This document shows positions 24,215 to 33,817 of a stretch of DNA of 57,438 nt, piece by piece. Position 1 is the stretch's first letter, and each line of letters begins with the position of its first letter. The stretch is from Mycobacterium sp. (GTDB lineage Bacteria > Actinomycetota > Actinomycetes > Mycobacteriales > Mycobacteriaceae). The notes beneath the pieces were generated by a model. The model saw only the letters and a program-made list of their open reading frames with translations. It did not search any database and was not told where the DNA came from. The stretch lies in NCBI GenBank assembly GCA_011620645.1, contig WOYS01000095.1, positions 1 to 57,438 of the forward strand. Reading direction: 5' to 3'. Position numbers and translations under genes: made by a program.

Positions 24215-25750
24215 ATGAACGCAGTGCCCGATCGGCCCAAGGAGACCATCGAGTCGGCCGGTCCTGCCGAGATCCGCGAAACTCATACCGGTCTTGTCGT
24301 ACTCATCGGTGACCGCGCTTACAAGGTCAAGAAGCCTGTGGTCACCGACTTCTTGGACTTCAGCACCACCGAAGACCGAGAAAACGTCTGCCAGCGCGAG
24401 GTCAGTTTGAATCGACGCCTGGCGCCGACGAGCTATCTCGGCGTAGCTCACGTGGTCGGGTTGTCGGACGGTCCAGGCGAGCCGATCATCGTGATGCGCC
24501 GCCACCCTGACTCACGATGCCTGGCCACGTTGGTCGCCGACGGCAGTTCCGTGGAGGCCGAGCTGGAAGAGATTGCCACCCTGTTGGCCCGGTTCCATCG
24601 AACTGCCGAACGTAACCACCTCGTCGACGCCTGTGCGACGGTGGACGCCGTCACCGCCCGCTGGCGGGAGAATTTGGCCGAACTGCGCAGCTACGCGCCC
24701 GATATCCTCCCCGTCGACGACGTTGTTGCACTCGAACGATTCTTCGCCGAATTCGTCTCCAGCAGAAGAGCTCTCTTCGGGCAGCGCATCGAGGAACGCC
24801 GGATCGTCGACGGTCATGGTGACCTGCTGGCCGCCGACATCTACTGTCTGCCGGAGGGTCCTGCGCTGCTGGACTGCCTGGAATTCGACGATCATCTGCG
24901 CTATGTCGATGGTGTCGACGACGCGGCGTTTCTCGCGATGGATCTGGAATTCCTGGGCCGGCGAGATCTCGCTACGTATTTCCTGGATCAATACTGTCGC
25001 CGGGCTGACGATCAGGTTCCGCCGGCGCTCGTCCACTTCTACATCTCCTACCGCGCGGTGGTGCGCGCCAAGGTCGACTGCATCCGTGTGGCACAGGGGC
25101 GCGCCGAAGCTCGCGACGATGCCCGTGCGCACCTTTCGATCGCACTCGAACATCTCAGGATGGGCGCGGTGCAGCTGATCATCGTCGGAGGCGGCCCCGG
25201 CACGGGAAAATCGACGTTGTCGCGCTCATTGGCATGCGACATCGGGGCGCAGGTGCTCTCGACCGATGACATTCGGCGGGAGTTGCAGGAATGCGGTCGA
25301 ATCAGCGGGTGTGCCGGCACTTTACAGGCGGGCCTGTACACCCCCGAGAACGTAGACCTCGTCTATGACGAGGTCTGCCGACGCGCGCAACGGCTACTGG
25401 CCAGCGGTCACACGGTCATCCTGGATGGGACCTGGCGCGATCCCCGGCACCGCCGTTCGGCTCATGCCGTCGCCGATGGCCTTTCCGTGCCGGTCATCGA
25501 ATTCATCTGCAGGACAACGCTCGACAATGCCAAGGTCCGCGTAGCGACGCGGGTTAATACGTCCTCTGATGCGACGGCGGAGATGGCTGCAGCCCTCACG
25601 CCGCACCTTGATGACTGGGTAGGCGCCCATCGCTTGGACACCAGTCGCCCGCTGCCCGAAAGCATCGACGAAGCACGGCAGATCTGTTGCGCCCGTCATC
25701 TGACCGAAGCTCCCGGGTCTCGATCGGCAACAATGACCTCACCCAGCTGA
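24215..25750 (+). CDS. Bifunctional aminoglycoside-phosphotransferase-like/AAA kinase (Rv2004c-like)
   Basis: 511-aa two-part protein. The N-terminal part (about 1-320) is an aminoglycoside-phosphotransferase-like kinase fold with catalytic-type segment DGHGDLLAADIY. The C-terminal part begins with a P-loop, GGGPGTGKST, and has a zeta-toxin/gluconate-kinase-like core. This matches M. tuberculosis Rv2004c, a dormancy-regulon gene of unknown substrate. The following usp matches Rv2005c in position. ATG 24215 is used; GTG 24209 is an alternative. Confidence 0.87.
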   Translation: MNAVPDRPKETIESAGPAEIRETHTGLVVLIGDRAYKVKKPVVTDFLDFSTTEDRENVCQREVSLNRRLAPTSYLGVAHVVGLSDGPGEPIIVMRRHPDSRCLATLVADGSSVEAELEEIATLLARFHRTAERNHLVDACATVDAVTARWRENLAELRSYAPDILPVDDVVALERFFAEFVSSRRALFGQRIEERRIVDGHGDLLAADIYCLPEGPALLDCLEFDDHLRYVDGVDDAAFLAMDLEFLGRRDLATYFLDQYCRRADDQVPPALVHFYISYRAVVRAKVDCIRVAQGRAEARDDARAHLSIALEHLRMGAVQLIIVGGGPGTGKSTLSRSLACDIGAQVLSTDDIRRELQECGRISGCAGTLQAGLYTPENVDLVYDEVCRRAQRLLASGHTVILDGTWRDPRHRRSAHAVADGLSVPVIEFICRTTLDNAKVRVATRVNTSSDATAEMAAALTPHLDDWVGAHRLDTSRPLPESIDEARQICCARHLTEAPGSRSATMTSPS

Positions 25751-25868
25751 TGCTCGGGGTGGACCGCGACTGGAAGATCTGTGCCGAGGTCTTCGATGAG
25801 CGGGGTCTTCGATGAGTCCGATGCCCCCGTCAACCGCCCGTCGAGGATCAAGAAAGGACCGCCGCAAC

Positions 25869-26756
25869 ATGAGTGACAACACAGCGCCGATCATTGTGGG
25901 CGTGGACGGCACGATCGCCGCGCAACATGCCGCCCGCTGGGCGGGCGCGCTCGCAGATCAACTGGGAACGCCGCTGCACATCGTGCATGCCATGCACGAT
26001 ATCGGCCATCAATTCAGCGAAAGCATGGCCGCCGTCGCCGCGGCGAGTGTGGGCGCCCAACGCGAGGCGGCCCCGATGATTCTCAAGACTGCGGCCGAGG
26101 CTGTCCGGCATGCCCACCCGAACCTGGAAATCAGCACCCTTGCACTCGATGAGCCCGCCGAGGATGCGTTGAAGACGCTCAGCCGACACGCGCGGCTGCT
26201 GGTGCTCGGCTGCGATGAAGTGACACCCGGTGTGGCGCTGCTCGTCGGATCGCTCACGCTTGATCTGTGTGGCCATACGAATTGTCCAGTGATCGCCTGG
26301 CGTGGCGAACTACTCAGGCCGACAACACAACCCATCGTGGTAGGAGTGGATGGATCCAGCGCCGCCGCCCTGGATCTGGCGTTCGAACTGGCTGCCGCGC
26401 TCGGAGCCCCCGTGCAAGCGGTACACGCCTGGTCGATGCGCCGGCCTAGCGGTGAAGTGTCGATTCCATTCTTGATCGACTGGGCAGCCATCGAGCTGGA
26501 GCAGGTCAATGCCTTGAATCGTGCCGTCGAGCCGTACCGCCGGGCGCACCCGGAGGTCGCTGTCGATGTCCTCGTCGATGCCGCCAGGCCCCGCCGCGCT
26601 CTGCTCCAACAGCTGTACGACGCTCAGATGGTGATTATCGGAAGCCGGGGTCGCACGCCGCTCGCCGCCGCCGTCCTCGGGTCGACAAGCCTCAACATGC
26701 TGCATCATTCACCCGTACCCGTGGTGGTATGTCCTCCGAAACCACGCGCCGAGTGA
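25869..26756 (+). CDS. Universal stress protein, two UspA domains (Rv2005c-like position)
   Basis: 295-aa tandem USP: IIVGVDGTIAAQHAARWAG at the start and [19 protein letters not shown] for domain 2, ending VIIGSRGRTPLAAAVLGSTS. The loop of domain 1 is weak (VLGCDEVTPGVALLVGS). ATG 25869 has AAAGGA upstream. It follows the Rv2004c-like gene by 118 bp on the same strand, as in M. tuberculosis. Confidence 0.9.
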   Translation: MSDNTAPIIVGVDGTIAAQHAARWAGALADQLGTPLHIVHAMHDIGHQFSESMAAVAAASVGAQREAAPMILKTAAEAVRHAHPNLEISTLALDEPAEDALKTLSRHARLLVLGCDEVTPGVALLVGSLTLDLCGHTNCPVIAWRGELLRPTTQPIVVGVDGSSAAALDLAFELAAALGAPVQAVHAWSMRRPSGEVSIPFLIDWAAIELEQVNALNRAVEPYRRAHPEVAVDVLVDAARPRRALLQQLYDAQMVIIGSRGRTPLAAAVLGSTSLNMLHHSPVPVVVCPPKPRAE

Positions 26757-26949
26757 GGGGTTGCCGCCGCAGCTGACGACGCAGCAGGCCCGTACCGCGG
26801 TGATTGCCGCCGAAGATCCAACCGGCACGGCTCTCCAGCACGCCGTACCCGTCGCCGGGGGGAAGGCTAGTTGCATGATGACGTTCGCCGCCGGCGCCAG
26901 CGCGGCCGCGGGATTGATCAGATCGGCCACGCGCCTCGGCTGTGGGGGA

Positions 26950-27010
26950 CCCAGCCGCATCGAACCCAGCCTCATGGAACCCAGCCTCACGGAACCCCAG
27001 CCTCATAGAA
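26950..27010 (+). repeat. 15-bp tandem repeat, four copies
   Basis: Four units of the type CCCAGCCTCATGGAA with one or two substitutions; the last unit has an extra C. It ends 32 bp before cobD. The 26757-27042 interval holds nothing else I recognise. Confidence 0.85.
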
Positions 27011-27042
27011 CTGAGTACACCACCTTGTGAGACGCTGCCGAC

Positions 27043-28005
27043 GTGTTTGCGCGGAGAAGCTCTGCCCGAGCCATCGGCCTGGCGGCGGGTTATCTGGTCG
27101 ATGTGTGTCTGGCCGATCCGCAGCGCGGCCACCCGGTCGCGGTGTTCGGTACTGGCGCGGCTGCGCTGGAACGCCGCACCTACGCCGACAACCGGGTCGC
27201 CGGGGCCGCGCATACCGCTGTGCTGCTGAGTGCGCTGGGTGCTCTCGGGGTGGCCATCGAGCATGCGGCCTGGCGACGGGGCCCGTTCTGGACCGCCACC
27301 GCCACCGCGGTTACCACCTATGTCGTGCTCGGCGGGACGTCATTGGCCCGCACCGGTGGCCAGGTGGCGGGCACCCTGGAGCGCGGGGACGTCGACGGCG
27401 CCCGAGCGCTGCTGCCCTCGCTGTGTGGGCGGGACCCGGCTGCCCTGGACGCCGACGGCCTGGCCCGTGCCGCGCTGGAGTCGGTCGCCGAGAACACCTC
27501 CGATGCGCAGGTGGCGCCCATCCTGTGGGGTGCGGTGGCCGGTGTGCCCGGCCTACTGGTCTACCGCGGCGCCAACACCCTGGACGCGATGATCGGGCAC
27601 AAGTCCCCGCGGTATCTGCGGTTCGGTTGGGCCGCGGCTCGATTCGACGATGTTATGAACTACGTCGGGGCCCGCACGACCGGACTGGTCGTGCTGGCCG
27701 TCAGCGGTGCGCCGACCGCGGCATGGCGGGCCTGGCGGCGCGACGCGAGCGCGCATCCCAGCCCGAACGCGGGGGTGGCCGAAGCGTCCTTCGCGGGCGC
27801 ACTCGGAGTTCAGTTGGGTGGCCCGACCCAGTACCCGCACCGCCTCGAGATGCGACCCACCCTGGGCAACGGCCCGGCGCCGATGGCGGGCGATCTGCGA
27901 CGCGGCGTGCGGTTGTCACGCGCAGTGCAGGCGGGCGCAACGGTGCTGGCGGTCGCCGTCAGCGCCGTTTGCCGTACCGGTCGGCCAGCTTCTGATCGGT
28001 GCTGA
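27043..28005 (+). CDS. cobD: Adenosylcobinamide-phosphate synthase CobD
   Basis: 320-aa membrane protein of the CobD/CbiB family, which attaches the aminopropanol linker to adenosylcobyric acid in late cobalamin synthesis. Diagnostic segments are LAAGYLVDVCLADPQRGHPV, ESVAENTSDAQVAPILWG and YRGANTLDAMIGHKSPRY. Several hydrophobic segments anchor it. Start GTG 27043. Its last 47 bp overlap the end of the convergent SURF1 gene. Confidence 0.94.
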   Translation: MFARRSSARAIGLAAGYLVDVCLADPQRGHPVAVFGTGAAALERRTYADNRVAGAAHTAVLLSALGALGVAIEHAAWRRGPFWTATATAVTTYVVLGGTSLARTGGQVAGTLERGDVDGARALLPSLCGRDPAALDADGLARAALESVAENTSDAQVAPILWGAVAGVPGLLVYRGANTLDAMIGHKSPRYLRFGWAAARFDDVMNYVGARTTGLVVLAVSGAPTAAWRAWRRDASAHPSPNAGVAEASFAGALGVQLGGPTQYPHRLEMRPTLGNGPAPMAGDLRRGVRLSRAVQAGATVLAVAVSAVCRTGRPASDRC

Positions 28006-28816
28006 TCGGTGCGGGTTTCGGGGGCTCGCCGGCCCCTTCTGTGGGTTCGGGAAGGGACTGCGGATGTGCGAGCGCTTTCTCCCGGTGCCGCACGCGTACC
28101 TCGGCGAGAATGAAGTAGCCCACCCCGATCGGGGCGATGATGCCGAACGCGATCCACTGGATGCCGTAGGACAGAAACGGGCCGGCGTCCAGGACGGGCA
28201 GTGGAATCACGCCGAGGCCGCCGGGTTGATTCTCGACCAGCTGCAGATAGGACCCCGCCAGCGGTACGCCGGTCACCTGGGAGATCTGCCCCGGGTTGAT
28301 CGAGTACACCTGCTGGGCGCCCTCGGCGCGGCGCGGTTCCTTGCCCGCGGCGACCATCTCCGGGTCGCGCAACCGGGCGGTGATGCTGACCTGCTCGGTC
28401 GGGGCGGCGGCGATGGGCGGCACCGCGGTGCCCTGCTCGGGTTTGACGTAACCGCGATTGACCAGCACCGTCGGGCCGCCGTCGACGACGAACGGCACCA
28501 GCACCTCGTATGCCGGTGCGCCGTCCACCGACCGCAGCCGCGCCAGCACCTGTGCGTCGGGGAGATAGTGACCTGAGGCCGTCACCCGCTGCCACTGATG
28601 CTCATGGGCAGCTGAATCCTGCTGCGGCAGAAGGCTTGTCAGCGGTACCGGCTCGATGTCCAGCGAGTTGGCGATCTGGGTGTTCTCCCGCGAAGTCGTG
28701 GTGTTCTTGCCGAGCTGCCACGGTGCCAACACCGTGAAGCACAACCAGGCGAACGCCGCCACGACGACGTAGAGCGCCAGCCACTGCGGCTGAAACAGGA
28801 ATCCGAAGCGCTTCAT
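27959..28816 (-). CDS. SURF1 family cytochrome c oxidase assembly protein
   Basis: 285-aa protein with an N-terminal helix (QWLALYVVVAAFAWLCF) and a C-terminal helix (IAFGIIAPIGVGYFIL) flanking a periplasmic domain containing GGPTVLVNRGYVKPEQ. SURF1 proteins help insert haem into the aa3-type oxidase. It is the Rv2235 equivalent, located directly after ptpA. A proline-rich cytoplasmic tail follows the last helix. Confidence 0.9.
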   Translation of the reverse strand: MKRFGFLFQPQWLALYVVVAAFAWLCFTVLAPWQLGKNTTTSRENTQIANSLDIEPVPLTSLLPQQDSAAHEHQWQRVTASGHYLPDAQVLARLRSVDGAPAYEVLVPFVVDGGPTVLVNRGYVKPEQGTAVPPIAAAPTEQVSITARLRDPEMVAAGKEPRRAEGAQQVYSINPGQISQVTGVPLAGSYLQLVENQPGGLGVIPLPVLDAGPFLSYGIQWIAFGIIAPIGVGYFILAEVRVRHREKALAHPQSLPEPTEGAGEPPKPAPISTDQKLADRYGKRR

Positions 28817-28841
28817 GGCTGTTTCCTCTTCGCGTCAGCGC

Positions 28842-29136
28842 TCATCGGCGCTGTCCCAACCGTTGGTCGATCCAGTCGTGAAGGCCGGGCAGCGCGGCCT
28901 CGATGACGGTGAACACCGCCTCGAAATCCTGCGCGCCACCGTAATACGGGTCCTCGACGTTCAGGGTGAAGGCGGCCGAACGTGGGTCGAAGGAGCGCAT
29001 CATCCGCACCTGCCCGGCCAGGCCGCGCTCTGCGATCTGGTGGGTGGGCCAGCATCTTCTCTGCCATCGGGGAGCGGCAGATATTGCCCGAGCACACGAA
29101 CGTCACGTGCAGGGTTTCGGCGGGCTGGTCAGACAC
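28842..29136 (-). pseudogene. ptpA: ptpA with internal deletion and frameshift
   Basis: The start (GTG 29136, overlapping the ptkA stop) encodes LHVTFVCSGNICRSPMAEKM, the intact P-loop of the secreted tyrosine phosphatase PtpA. After LAH an extra 4 bp (CCCACC duplication) shift the frame. The following codons (HQIAERGLAGQV) then jump directly to RMMRSFDPRSAAFTLNVEDPY, a region that lies about 75 residues further on in PtpA. The general-acid loop (VEDPYYGG) and C-terminus (LHDWIDQRLGQ) continue in the shifted frame to a stop at 28842. The product cannot be an active phosphatase. Confidence 0.82.
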
Positions 29137-29809
29137 CCAGCACCGCCCGCAGGTCGGCGATCGCGGCCACCCGGTGCCACGGCGCGACCGCATCGGGCCC
29201 GTCGAAATCGCCGGCACCGTATCCCCAGCCGACCACCACGGTGTCGATTCCGTGCGCGGCGGCGCCCTCGACGTCATGTGATCGGTCACCGACCATCAGC
29301 ACGCGCTCGGGCAGCGGGCTGAGCTGTGCCAGAGCGTAGGCGACCACCTCGGCCTTGGCCGCGCGGGTGCCGTCCGGGCTGGCCCCGGCGATGACCTCGA
29401 AATACTCGTCCAACCCGAAGTGGGCCAGGATGCGCTGTGCGGTCGGCTGCGCCTTCGAGGTGGCCACCGCGAGACGCACGCCGACGCGGCGCAGATCCTC
29501 CAGCAGATCGGGGATGCCGTCGAACAGCCTGTTCATCGACCAGCCGCGGCTGGTGTAGTCGGCGCGGTAGGCGGCGATGGCCTCGTCGGCGCGTTCGCCC
29601 AGGCCCATCGAGGTCAGGGTGTGGTGCATGGGTGGGCCCACGATCCGGCCGGCGAGATCCCCATCGGGGACGGTCGCGCCGATACTTTCCAGGGCGTGCC
29701 GGAAACTGGCGACGATGCCGTCCGCGGAGTCCGTCAGGGTGCCGTCGAGGTCGAACAGCACCAACTGGGGGGAGCGGATTCCGGATTCAGGCAGAACGTC
29801 GGTCACCAC
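29129..29809 (-). CDS. ptkA: HAD-fold protein PtkA (Rv2232-like)
   Basis: 226-aa haloacid-dehalogenase family protein: LVLFDLDGTLTDSADGIV at the start, AVATSKAQPT for motif II and VLMVGDRSHDVEGAAAHG for motif IV. The M. tuberculosis equivalent is described as tyrosine kinase PtkA, which acts on PtpA; the fold alone would suggest a phosphoglycolate-type phosphatase. Its partner ptpA is broken in this genome, so the present role is unclear. Confidence 0.88.
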   Translation of the reverse strand: MVTDVLPESGIRSPQLVLFDLDGTLTDSADGIVASFRHALESIGATVPDGDLAGRIVGPPMHHTLTSMGLGERADEAIAAYRADYTSRGWSMNRLFDGIPDLLEDLRRVGVRLAVATSKAQPTAQRILAHFGLDEYFEVIAGASPDGTRAAKAEVVAYALAQLSPLPERVLMVGDRSHDVEGAAAHGIDTVVVGWGYGAGDFDGPDAVAPWHRVAAIADLRAVLGV

Positions 29810-29861
29810 ACCATTGTCGCCGATGTACCGGTGCTGCTGGTCGGCGCACTAGTGTCGTGCT

Positions 29862-30884
29862 GTGATTGATGAGGTTCGGCAGGCGGCGCGCTATCACGGT
29901 GATCAGGCTGTGACGCCCGGGATGCTGGACTTCGCGGTGAACGTCCGCGCTGCCGGACCGCCGAGCTGGCTGGTGCAGCGCCTCGGTGAGCGGCTCAGCG
30001 ACCTGGGGCATTACCCGAGTGCCGCCGATGTCACCCGGGCGACGCAGGCGGTTGCCGCGCGGCACGGACGTGCTTCCGACGAGGTGGCACTGCTGGCCGG
30101 CGGCGCGGAAGGCTTCGCCCTGCTGCCCAACCTGGATCCGCGGCTGGCCGCGCTGATCGCGCCGTCCTTCACCGAACCCGAAGCGGTGCTCAGCGCCGCC
30201 GGGTTGCCGATCCAGCATGTGGTCCTCAACCCGCCGTTCACGCTCGACGGTGCCGCCGTGCCTGCTCGGGCCGACCTGGTCGTGGTCGGCAACCCCACCA
30301 ACCCGACGTCGGTGCTGCATCCGGTGCACGACATCCTGGCGCTACGCGGGCCCGGCCGGATCGTCGTCGTCGACGAGGCCTTCGCCGATGTGGTGCCTGG
30401 TGAGCCGGAATCGCTGGCCGCAATGTCGCTGCCCGATGTGATGGTGCTGCGCAGCCTGACCAAGACCTGGTCGCTGGCCGGTCTGCGGGTCGGGTACGCG
30501 TTGGGCGCCCCCGATGTTCTGGCCCGGCTGACGGCGCGGCGCGCGCACTGGCCGCTGGGCACGCTGCAGCTCGAAGCGGTGGCGGCATGTTGCACACCGG
30601 AGGCGGTGGCCGAAGCCGACGCGGGTGCCCACCGCCTGGCTCGGGTGCGCGAGGCGATGGTGGCCGGACTGCGCGCGGCCGGAGTGGACGTGGTGGACGG
30701 CCGCGCACCGTTCGTGCTGTTCCGGGTCGAGGATGCCGAGATGATGCGAAAGCACCTGGACACCAAGGGGATTGCGGTGCGTCGATGCGACACCTTTGTC
30801 GGGCTGGACGGTGAGTATCTGCGCGCGGCGGTGCGCCCCGAGTGGCCACAGCTGGTGGACGCGATGACGGAGGCCGCCCGGTGA
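29862..30884 (+). CDS. cobC: PLP aminotransferase, CobC-like (Rv2231c)
   Basis: 340-aa fold-type I PLP enzyme, related to histidinol-phosphate aminotransferase and threonine-phosphate decarboxylase. The Schiff-base lysine is in [18 protein letters not shown], and [14 protein letters not shown] supplies the PLP-binding Asp. It probably provides aminopropanol phosphate or a related amine for cobalamin synthesis; the exact reaction is inferred. Start GTG 29862; ATG 29869 is out of frame. Its stop overlaps the GTG of the next gene. Confidence 0.85.
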   Translation: MIDEVRQAARYHGDQAVTPGMLDFAVNVRAAGPPSWLVQRLGERLSDLGHYPSAADVTRATQAVAARHGRASDEVALLAGGAEGFALLPNLDPRLAALIAPSFTEPEAVLSAAGLPIQHVVLNPPFTLDGAAVPARADLVVVGNPTNPTSVLHPVHDILALRGPGRIVVVDEAFADVVPGEPESLAAMSLPDVMVLRSLTKTWSLAGLRVGYALGAPDVLARLTARRAHWPLGTLQLEAVAACCTPEAVAEADAGAHRLARVREAMVAGLRAAGVDVVDGRAPFVLFRVEDAEMMRKHLDTKGIAVRRCDTFVGLDGEYLRAAVRPEWPQLVDAMTEAAR

Positions 30885-32011
30885 GCGTGTCCCTGGCCGA
30901 GGCGATGGATGTCCTGGATGCCGCGTATCCGCCTGCGCTGGCCCATGACTGGGATTCGGTCGGACTGGTGTGCGGTGACCCTGGGGAACCGGTCTCGTCG
31001 GTGACCATCGCGGTGGACGCCACCGATGCGGTGGTCGCCGAGGTACCCGAGGGCGGGCTGCTGTTGGCGCACCATCCACTGCTGCTGCGGGGTGTGGACA
31101 CCGTGGCCGCCTCAACCGCCAAGGGTGCGTTGATCCACCGGATGATCCGGTCCGGGCAGGCGTTGTTCACTGCGCACACCAACGCCGATTCGGCGTCCCC
31201 GGGAGTCTCCGATGCGCTCGCCGAAAGCCTGGGACTGGTGGTCGAGGATGTGCTCTCGCGCGGGTCGTCCGGTCCGGAACTGGACAAATGGGTGGTGTTC
31301 GTGCCCGCCGATCATGCTGCGCAGGTGCGGGATTCATTGTTCGCCGCGGGTGCCGGTCAGATCGGGCACTACTCCTGTTGCAGTTGGAGTGTGCGTGGCA
31401 CCGGGCAGTTCCTGCCGCAGGACGGCGCGGCGCCGGCGATCGGCGAGATCGGCACCGTCGAGCTGGTCGCCGAGGACCGTGTCGAGATGATCGCCCCGGC
31501 ACGGCTGCGTGGCCGGGTACTCGCCGCACTGCGGGCCGCGCATCCCTATGAGGAACCGGCGTTCGACGTCCTCGCGCTTGCGCCGCTACCGGCCGATGTC
31601 GGTATCGGTCGCATCTGCTCGCTCCCGGAGCCGGAATCGTTGTCGGCGTTCGTCGCTCGGGTGCGCGGGGCGCTGCCCGAGACCATCTGGGGCGTGCGTG
31701 CCGCTGGCGCTGCCGATGCGGTGGTGTCCCGGGTCGCCGTCTGTGGCGGTGCGGGCGATTCACTGCTGGGCGCGGTGACCGGTGCCGGGGTGCAGGCTTA
31801 TGTGACCGCAGATCTGCGGCACCATCCGGCCGACGAACATGGCCGGATATCGGACGTGGCACTCGTCGATGTCGCGCATTGGGCAAGTGAGTTCCCCTGG
31901 TGTCACCAGGCGGCATCGTTGCTGCGCGGCAGCTTCGGCGAGGTTTTACCGGTGCGCGTCAGTACCGTGCGCACCGACCCGTGGAATATCGATGGAAGGT
32001 CTCAATCATGA
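30881..32011 (+). CDS. NIF3-like dinuclear metal protein (Rv2230c)
   Basis: 376-aa protein of the NIF3/YbgI family, which forms a hexameric toroid with two metal ions per subunit. Metal ligands are in [20 protein letters not shown] and [10 protein letters not shown]. It contains the central insertion domain typical of long bacterial members. Start GTG 30881 overlaps the cobC stop (GTGA). Function is unsettled: GTP cyclohydrolase-like or metal trafficking. The end overlaps the next ATG (ATGA). Confidence 0.9.
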   Translation: MSVSLAEAMDVLDAAYPPALAHDWDSVGLVCGDPGEPVSSVTIAVDATDAVVAEVPEGGLLLAHHPLLLRGVDTVAASTAKGALIHRMIRSGQALFTAHTNADSASPGVSDALAESLGLVVEDVLSRGSSGPELDKWVVFVPADHAAQVRDSLFAAGAGQIGHYSCCSWSVRGTGQFLPQDGAAPAIGEIGTVELVAEDRVEMIAPARLRGRVLAALRAAHPYEEPAFDVLALAPLPADVGIGRICSLPEPESLSAFVARVRGALPETIWGVRAAGAADAVVSRVAVCGGAGDSLLGAVTGAGVQAYVTADLRHHPADEHGRISDVALVDVAHWASEFPWCHQAASLLRGSFGEVLPVRVSTVRTDPWNIDGRSQS

Positions 32012-32736
32012 AAGCCGAAGTAAGCCAGCAACGTTCACTGCTGGACTTGGCCGAGGTCGATGCCGAGCTGCGCCGCGCCGATCATCGGGCAGGCAATCTG
32101 GCCGAGCAGCAGGAATTCGATCGCGTGCAGGCGCTGTATCAGGTGGCCAACGACGAGCTGGCGGTCGTGCGAATTGCCCTGGAGGACATCGACGGTGAGA
32201 TCACGAAGCTGGAGAGCGAGATCGATTCGGTGCGCCAGCGCGAGGACCGTGACCGGACGCTGCTGGAGGGCGGCACGGTGAATGCCAAACAGCTGAGCGA
32301 ACTCCAGCACGAGCTGGAGACGCTGGAGCGTCGGCAGGCCTCCCTGGAGGACGCCTTGATCGAGGTCATGGAGCGCCGGGAGGAATTGCAGCGGCAGCAG
32401 TCCGAGAAACTGTCCGGCATCGACGCCTTGCAGAACGAGGTGTCGGCGGCACAGTTGGCCCGGGATGCGGCGTTGGTGAGCATCGACAACATCCGTCAGG
32501 TGTCCGCCGGCCGACGTGCGGAGCTGATGTCGTTTCTGAATGCCGACCTGGTCGCTCTCTACGAGAAGCAACGCACCGGCGGCGGTGCGGGGGCCGGTCT
32601 GTTGCAGGGAAAGCGTTGCGGGGCATGCCGTATCGAGATCGACCGCGGTGAGATGGCCAGGATCACGGCCGCCGATGACGACGAGGTCCTGCGATGCCCC
32701 GAATGTGGGGCGATCCTGTTGCGGTTCAAATCGTGA
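32008..32736 (+). CDS. Coiled-coil zinc-ribbon protein (Rv2229c)
   Basis: 242-aa protein. Residues about 5-175 are a long heptad-rich coiled coil ([17 protein letters not shown]). The C-terminal zinc ribbon is CGACRIEID ... [10 protein letters not shown], two CxxC knuckles. Homologues link NIF3-like and RNase H genes throughout actinobacteria; function is unknown, perhaps nucleic-acid or protein scaffolding. Start ATG 32008 overlaps the NIF3-like stop. Confidence 0.9.
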   Translation: MKAEVSQQRSLLDLAEVDAELRRADHRAGNLAEQQEFDRVQALYQVANDELAVVRIALEDIDGEITKLESEIDSVRQREDRDRTLLEGGTVNAKQLSELQHELETLERRQASLEDALIEVMERREELQRQQSEKLSGIDALQNEVSAAQLARDAALVSIDNIRQVSAGRRAELMSFLNADLVALYEKQRTGGGAGAGLLQGKRCGACRIEIDRGEMARITAADDDEVLRCPECGAILLRFKS

Positions 32737-32749
32737 AGGTGATCGTGTC

Positions 32750-33817
32750 GTGAAGGTGATTATCGAGGTCGACGGAGGTTCGCGAGGGAATCCGGGCCCG
32801 GCCGGGTATGGCGCCGTCGTGTACAGCGCGGACCGTGCGGCCGTCCTCGCCGAGCGTAAGGAGTCGATCGGCCGGGCCACTAACAATGTCGCCGAGTACC
32901 GCGGACTGATCGCGGGACTGACGGCCGCCGCCGAACTCGGCGCGACCGAGGTCGTGGTGTTCATGGACTCCAAGCTGGTGGTCGAGCAGATGTCCGGGCG
33001 CTGGCGGGTCAAGCATCCCGACCTGCTGGAGCTCAATCGTGAAGCCGCGCAACTGGCCCGGCAGTTCGGCCAGATCGAGTATGGCTGGATACCGCGGGCA
33101 CGTAATTCTCATGCGGACCGGTTGGCCAACGAGGCGATGGACGCTGCCGCGGGGACTGCTCCAGCGGCCGCGCCGGCCTCGCCGGGTTGGAGTGGCGCGC
33201 GCGGCGAACCGACCCGCCTGCTGCTGCTGCGCCACGGGCAGACCGAACATTCGGTGGACCGCCGCTACTCCGGCCGTGGCAACCCGGCGCTGACCGAACT
33301 CGGTCGCAGCCAGGCCGAGGCGGCCGCGAAGTACCTGGGCGCCAGGAGCGGCGTGGACGCGGTGCTGTCCTCACCGCTGCAGCGTGCCCACGAAACGGCC
33401 GCTGCCGCTGCCAAGGAACTCGGCCTGGACGTCACCGTCGATGACGATCTGATCGAGACCGACTTCGGGGTGTGGGAGGGTCTGACGTTCTCCGAGGCGG
33501 CACAACGTGATCCGGACCTACACGGCAACTGGTTGCGCGACACCAGCGTGACGCCGCCGGGTGGGGAGAGTTTCGACACGGTGGCGCAGCGGGTGCGTCG
33601 CGCACGCGATCGGATCGTCGAGCAATACGCCGGATCGACGGTGCTGGTGGTATCCCATGTCACCCCGATCAAGACCATGCTGCGGTTGGCGCTCGACGGT
33701 AACGCCGGGATTCTCTACCGGCTGCATCTGGATCTCGCGTCGCTGAGCATCGCCGAGTTCTACCCCGACGGGCTGGCTTCGGTGCAGTTGGTGAACCAGA
33801 CGTCTTATCTAGACTGA
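32750..33817 (+). CDS. RNase HI fused to histidine phosphatase (Rv2228c)
   Basis: 355-aa bifunctional protein. Residues 1-135 are RNase HI (VDGGSRGNPGPAGYG; ATNNVAEYRGL; FMDSKLV; ARNSHADRLAN give the DEDD metal ligands). A short alanine/proline linker leads to a histidine-phosphatase domain (LLLRHGQTEHSVDRRYSG; LVVSHVTPIK) like alpha-ribazole phosphatase CobC. It degrades RNA:DNA hybrids and probably dephosphorylates a cobalamin intermediate. Start GTG 32750. The sequence around the start is duplicated (32733 and 32750), leaving an out-of-frame six-codon minigene in front. Confidence 0.92.
   Translation: MKVIIEVDGGSRGNPGPAGYGAVVYSADRAAVLAERKESIGRATNNVAEYRGLIAGLTAAAELGATEVVVFMDSKLVVEQMSGRWRVKHPDLLELNREAAQLARQFGQIEYGWIPRARNSHADRLANEAMDAAAGTAPAAAPASPGWSGARGEPTRLLLLRHGQTEHSVDRRYSGRGNPALTELGRSQAEAAAKYLGARSGVDAVLSSPLQRAHETAAAAAKELGLDVTVDDDLIETDFGVWEGLTFSEAAQRDPDLHGNWLRDTSVTPPGGESFDTVAQRVRRARDRIVEQYAGSTVLVVSHVTPIKTMLRLALDGNAGILYRLHLDLASLSIAEFYPDGLASVQLVNQTSYLD

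Noticed and set aside
27027..27995. Second plus-strand frame over cobD
   Set aside because: It is a +1 shadow of cobD, Arg/Gly rich with no domain.
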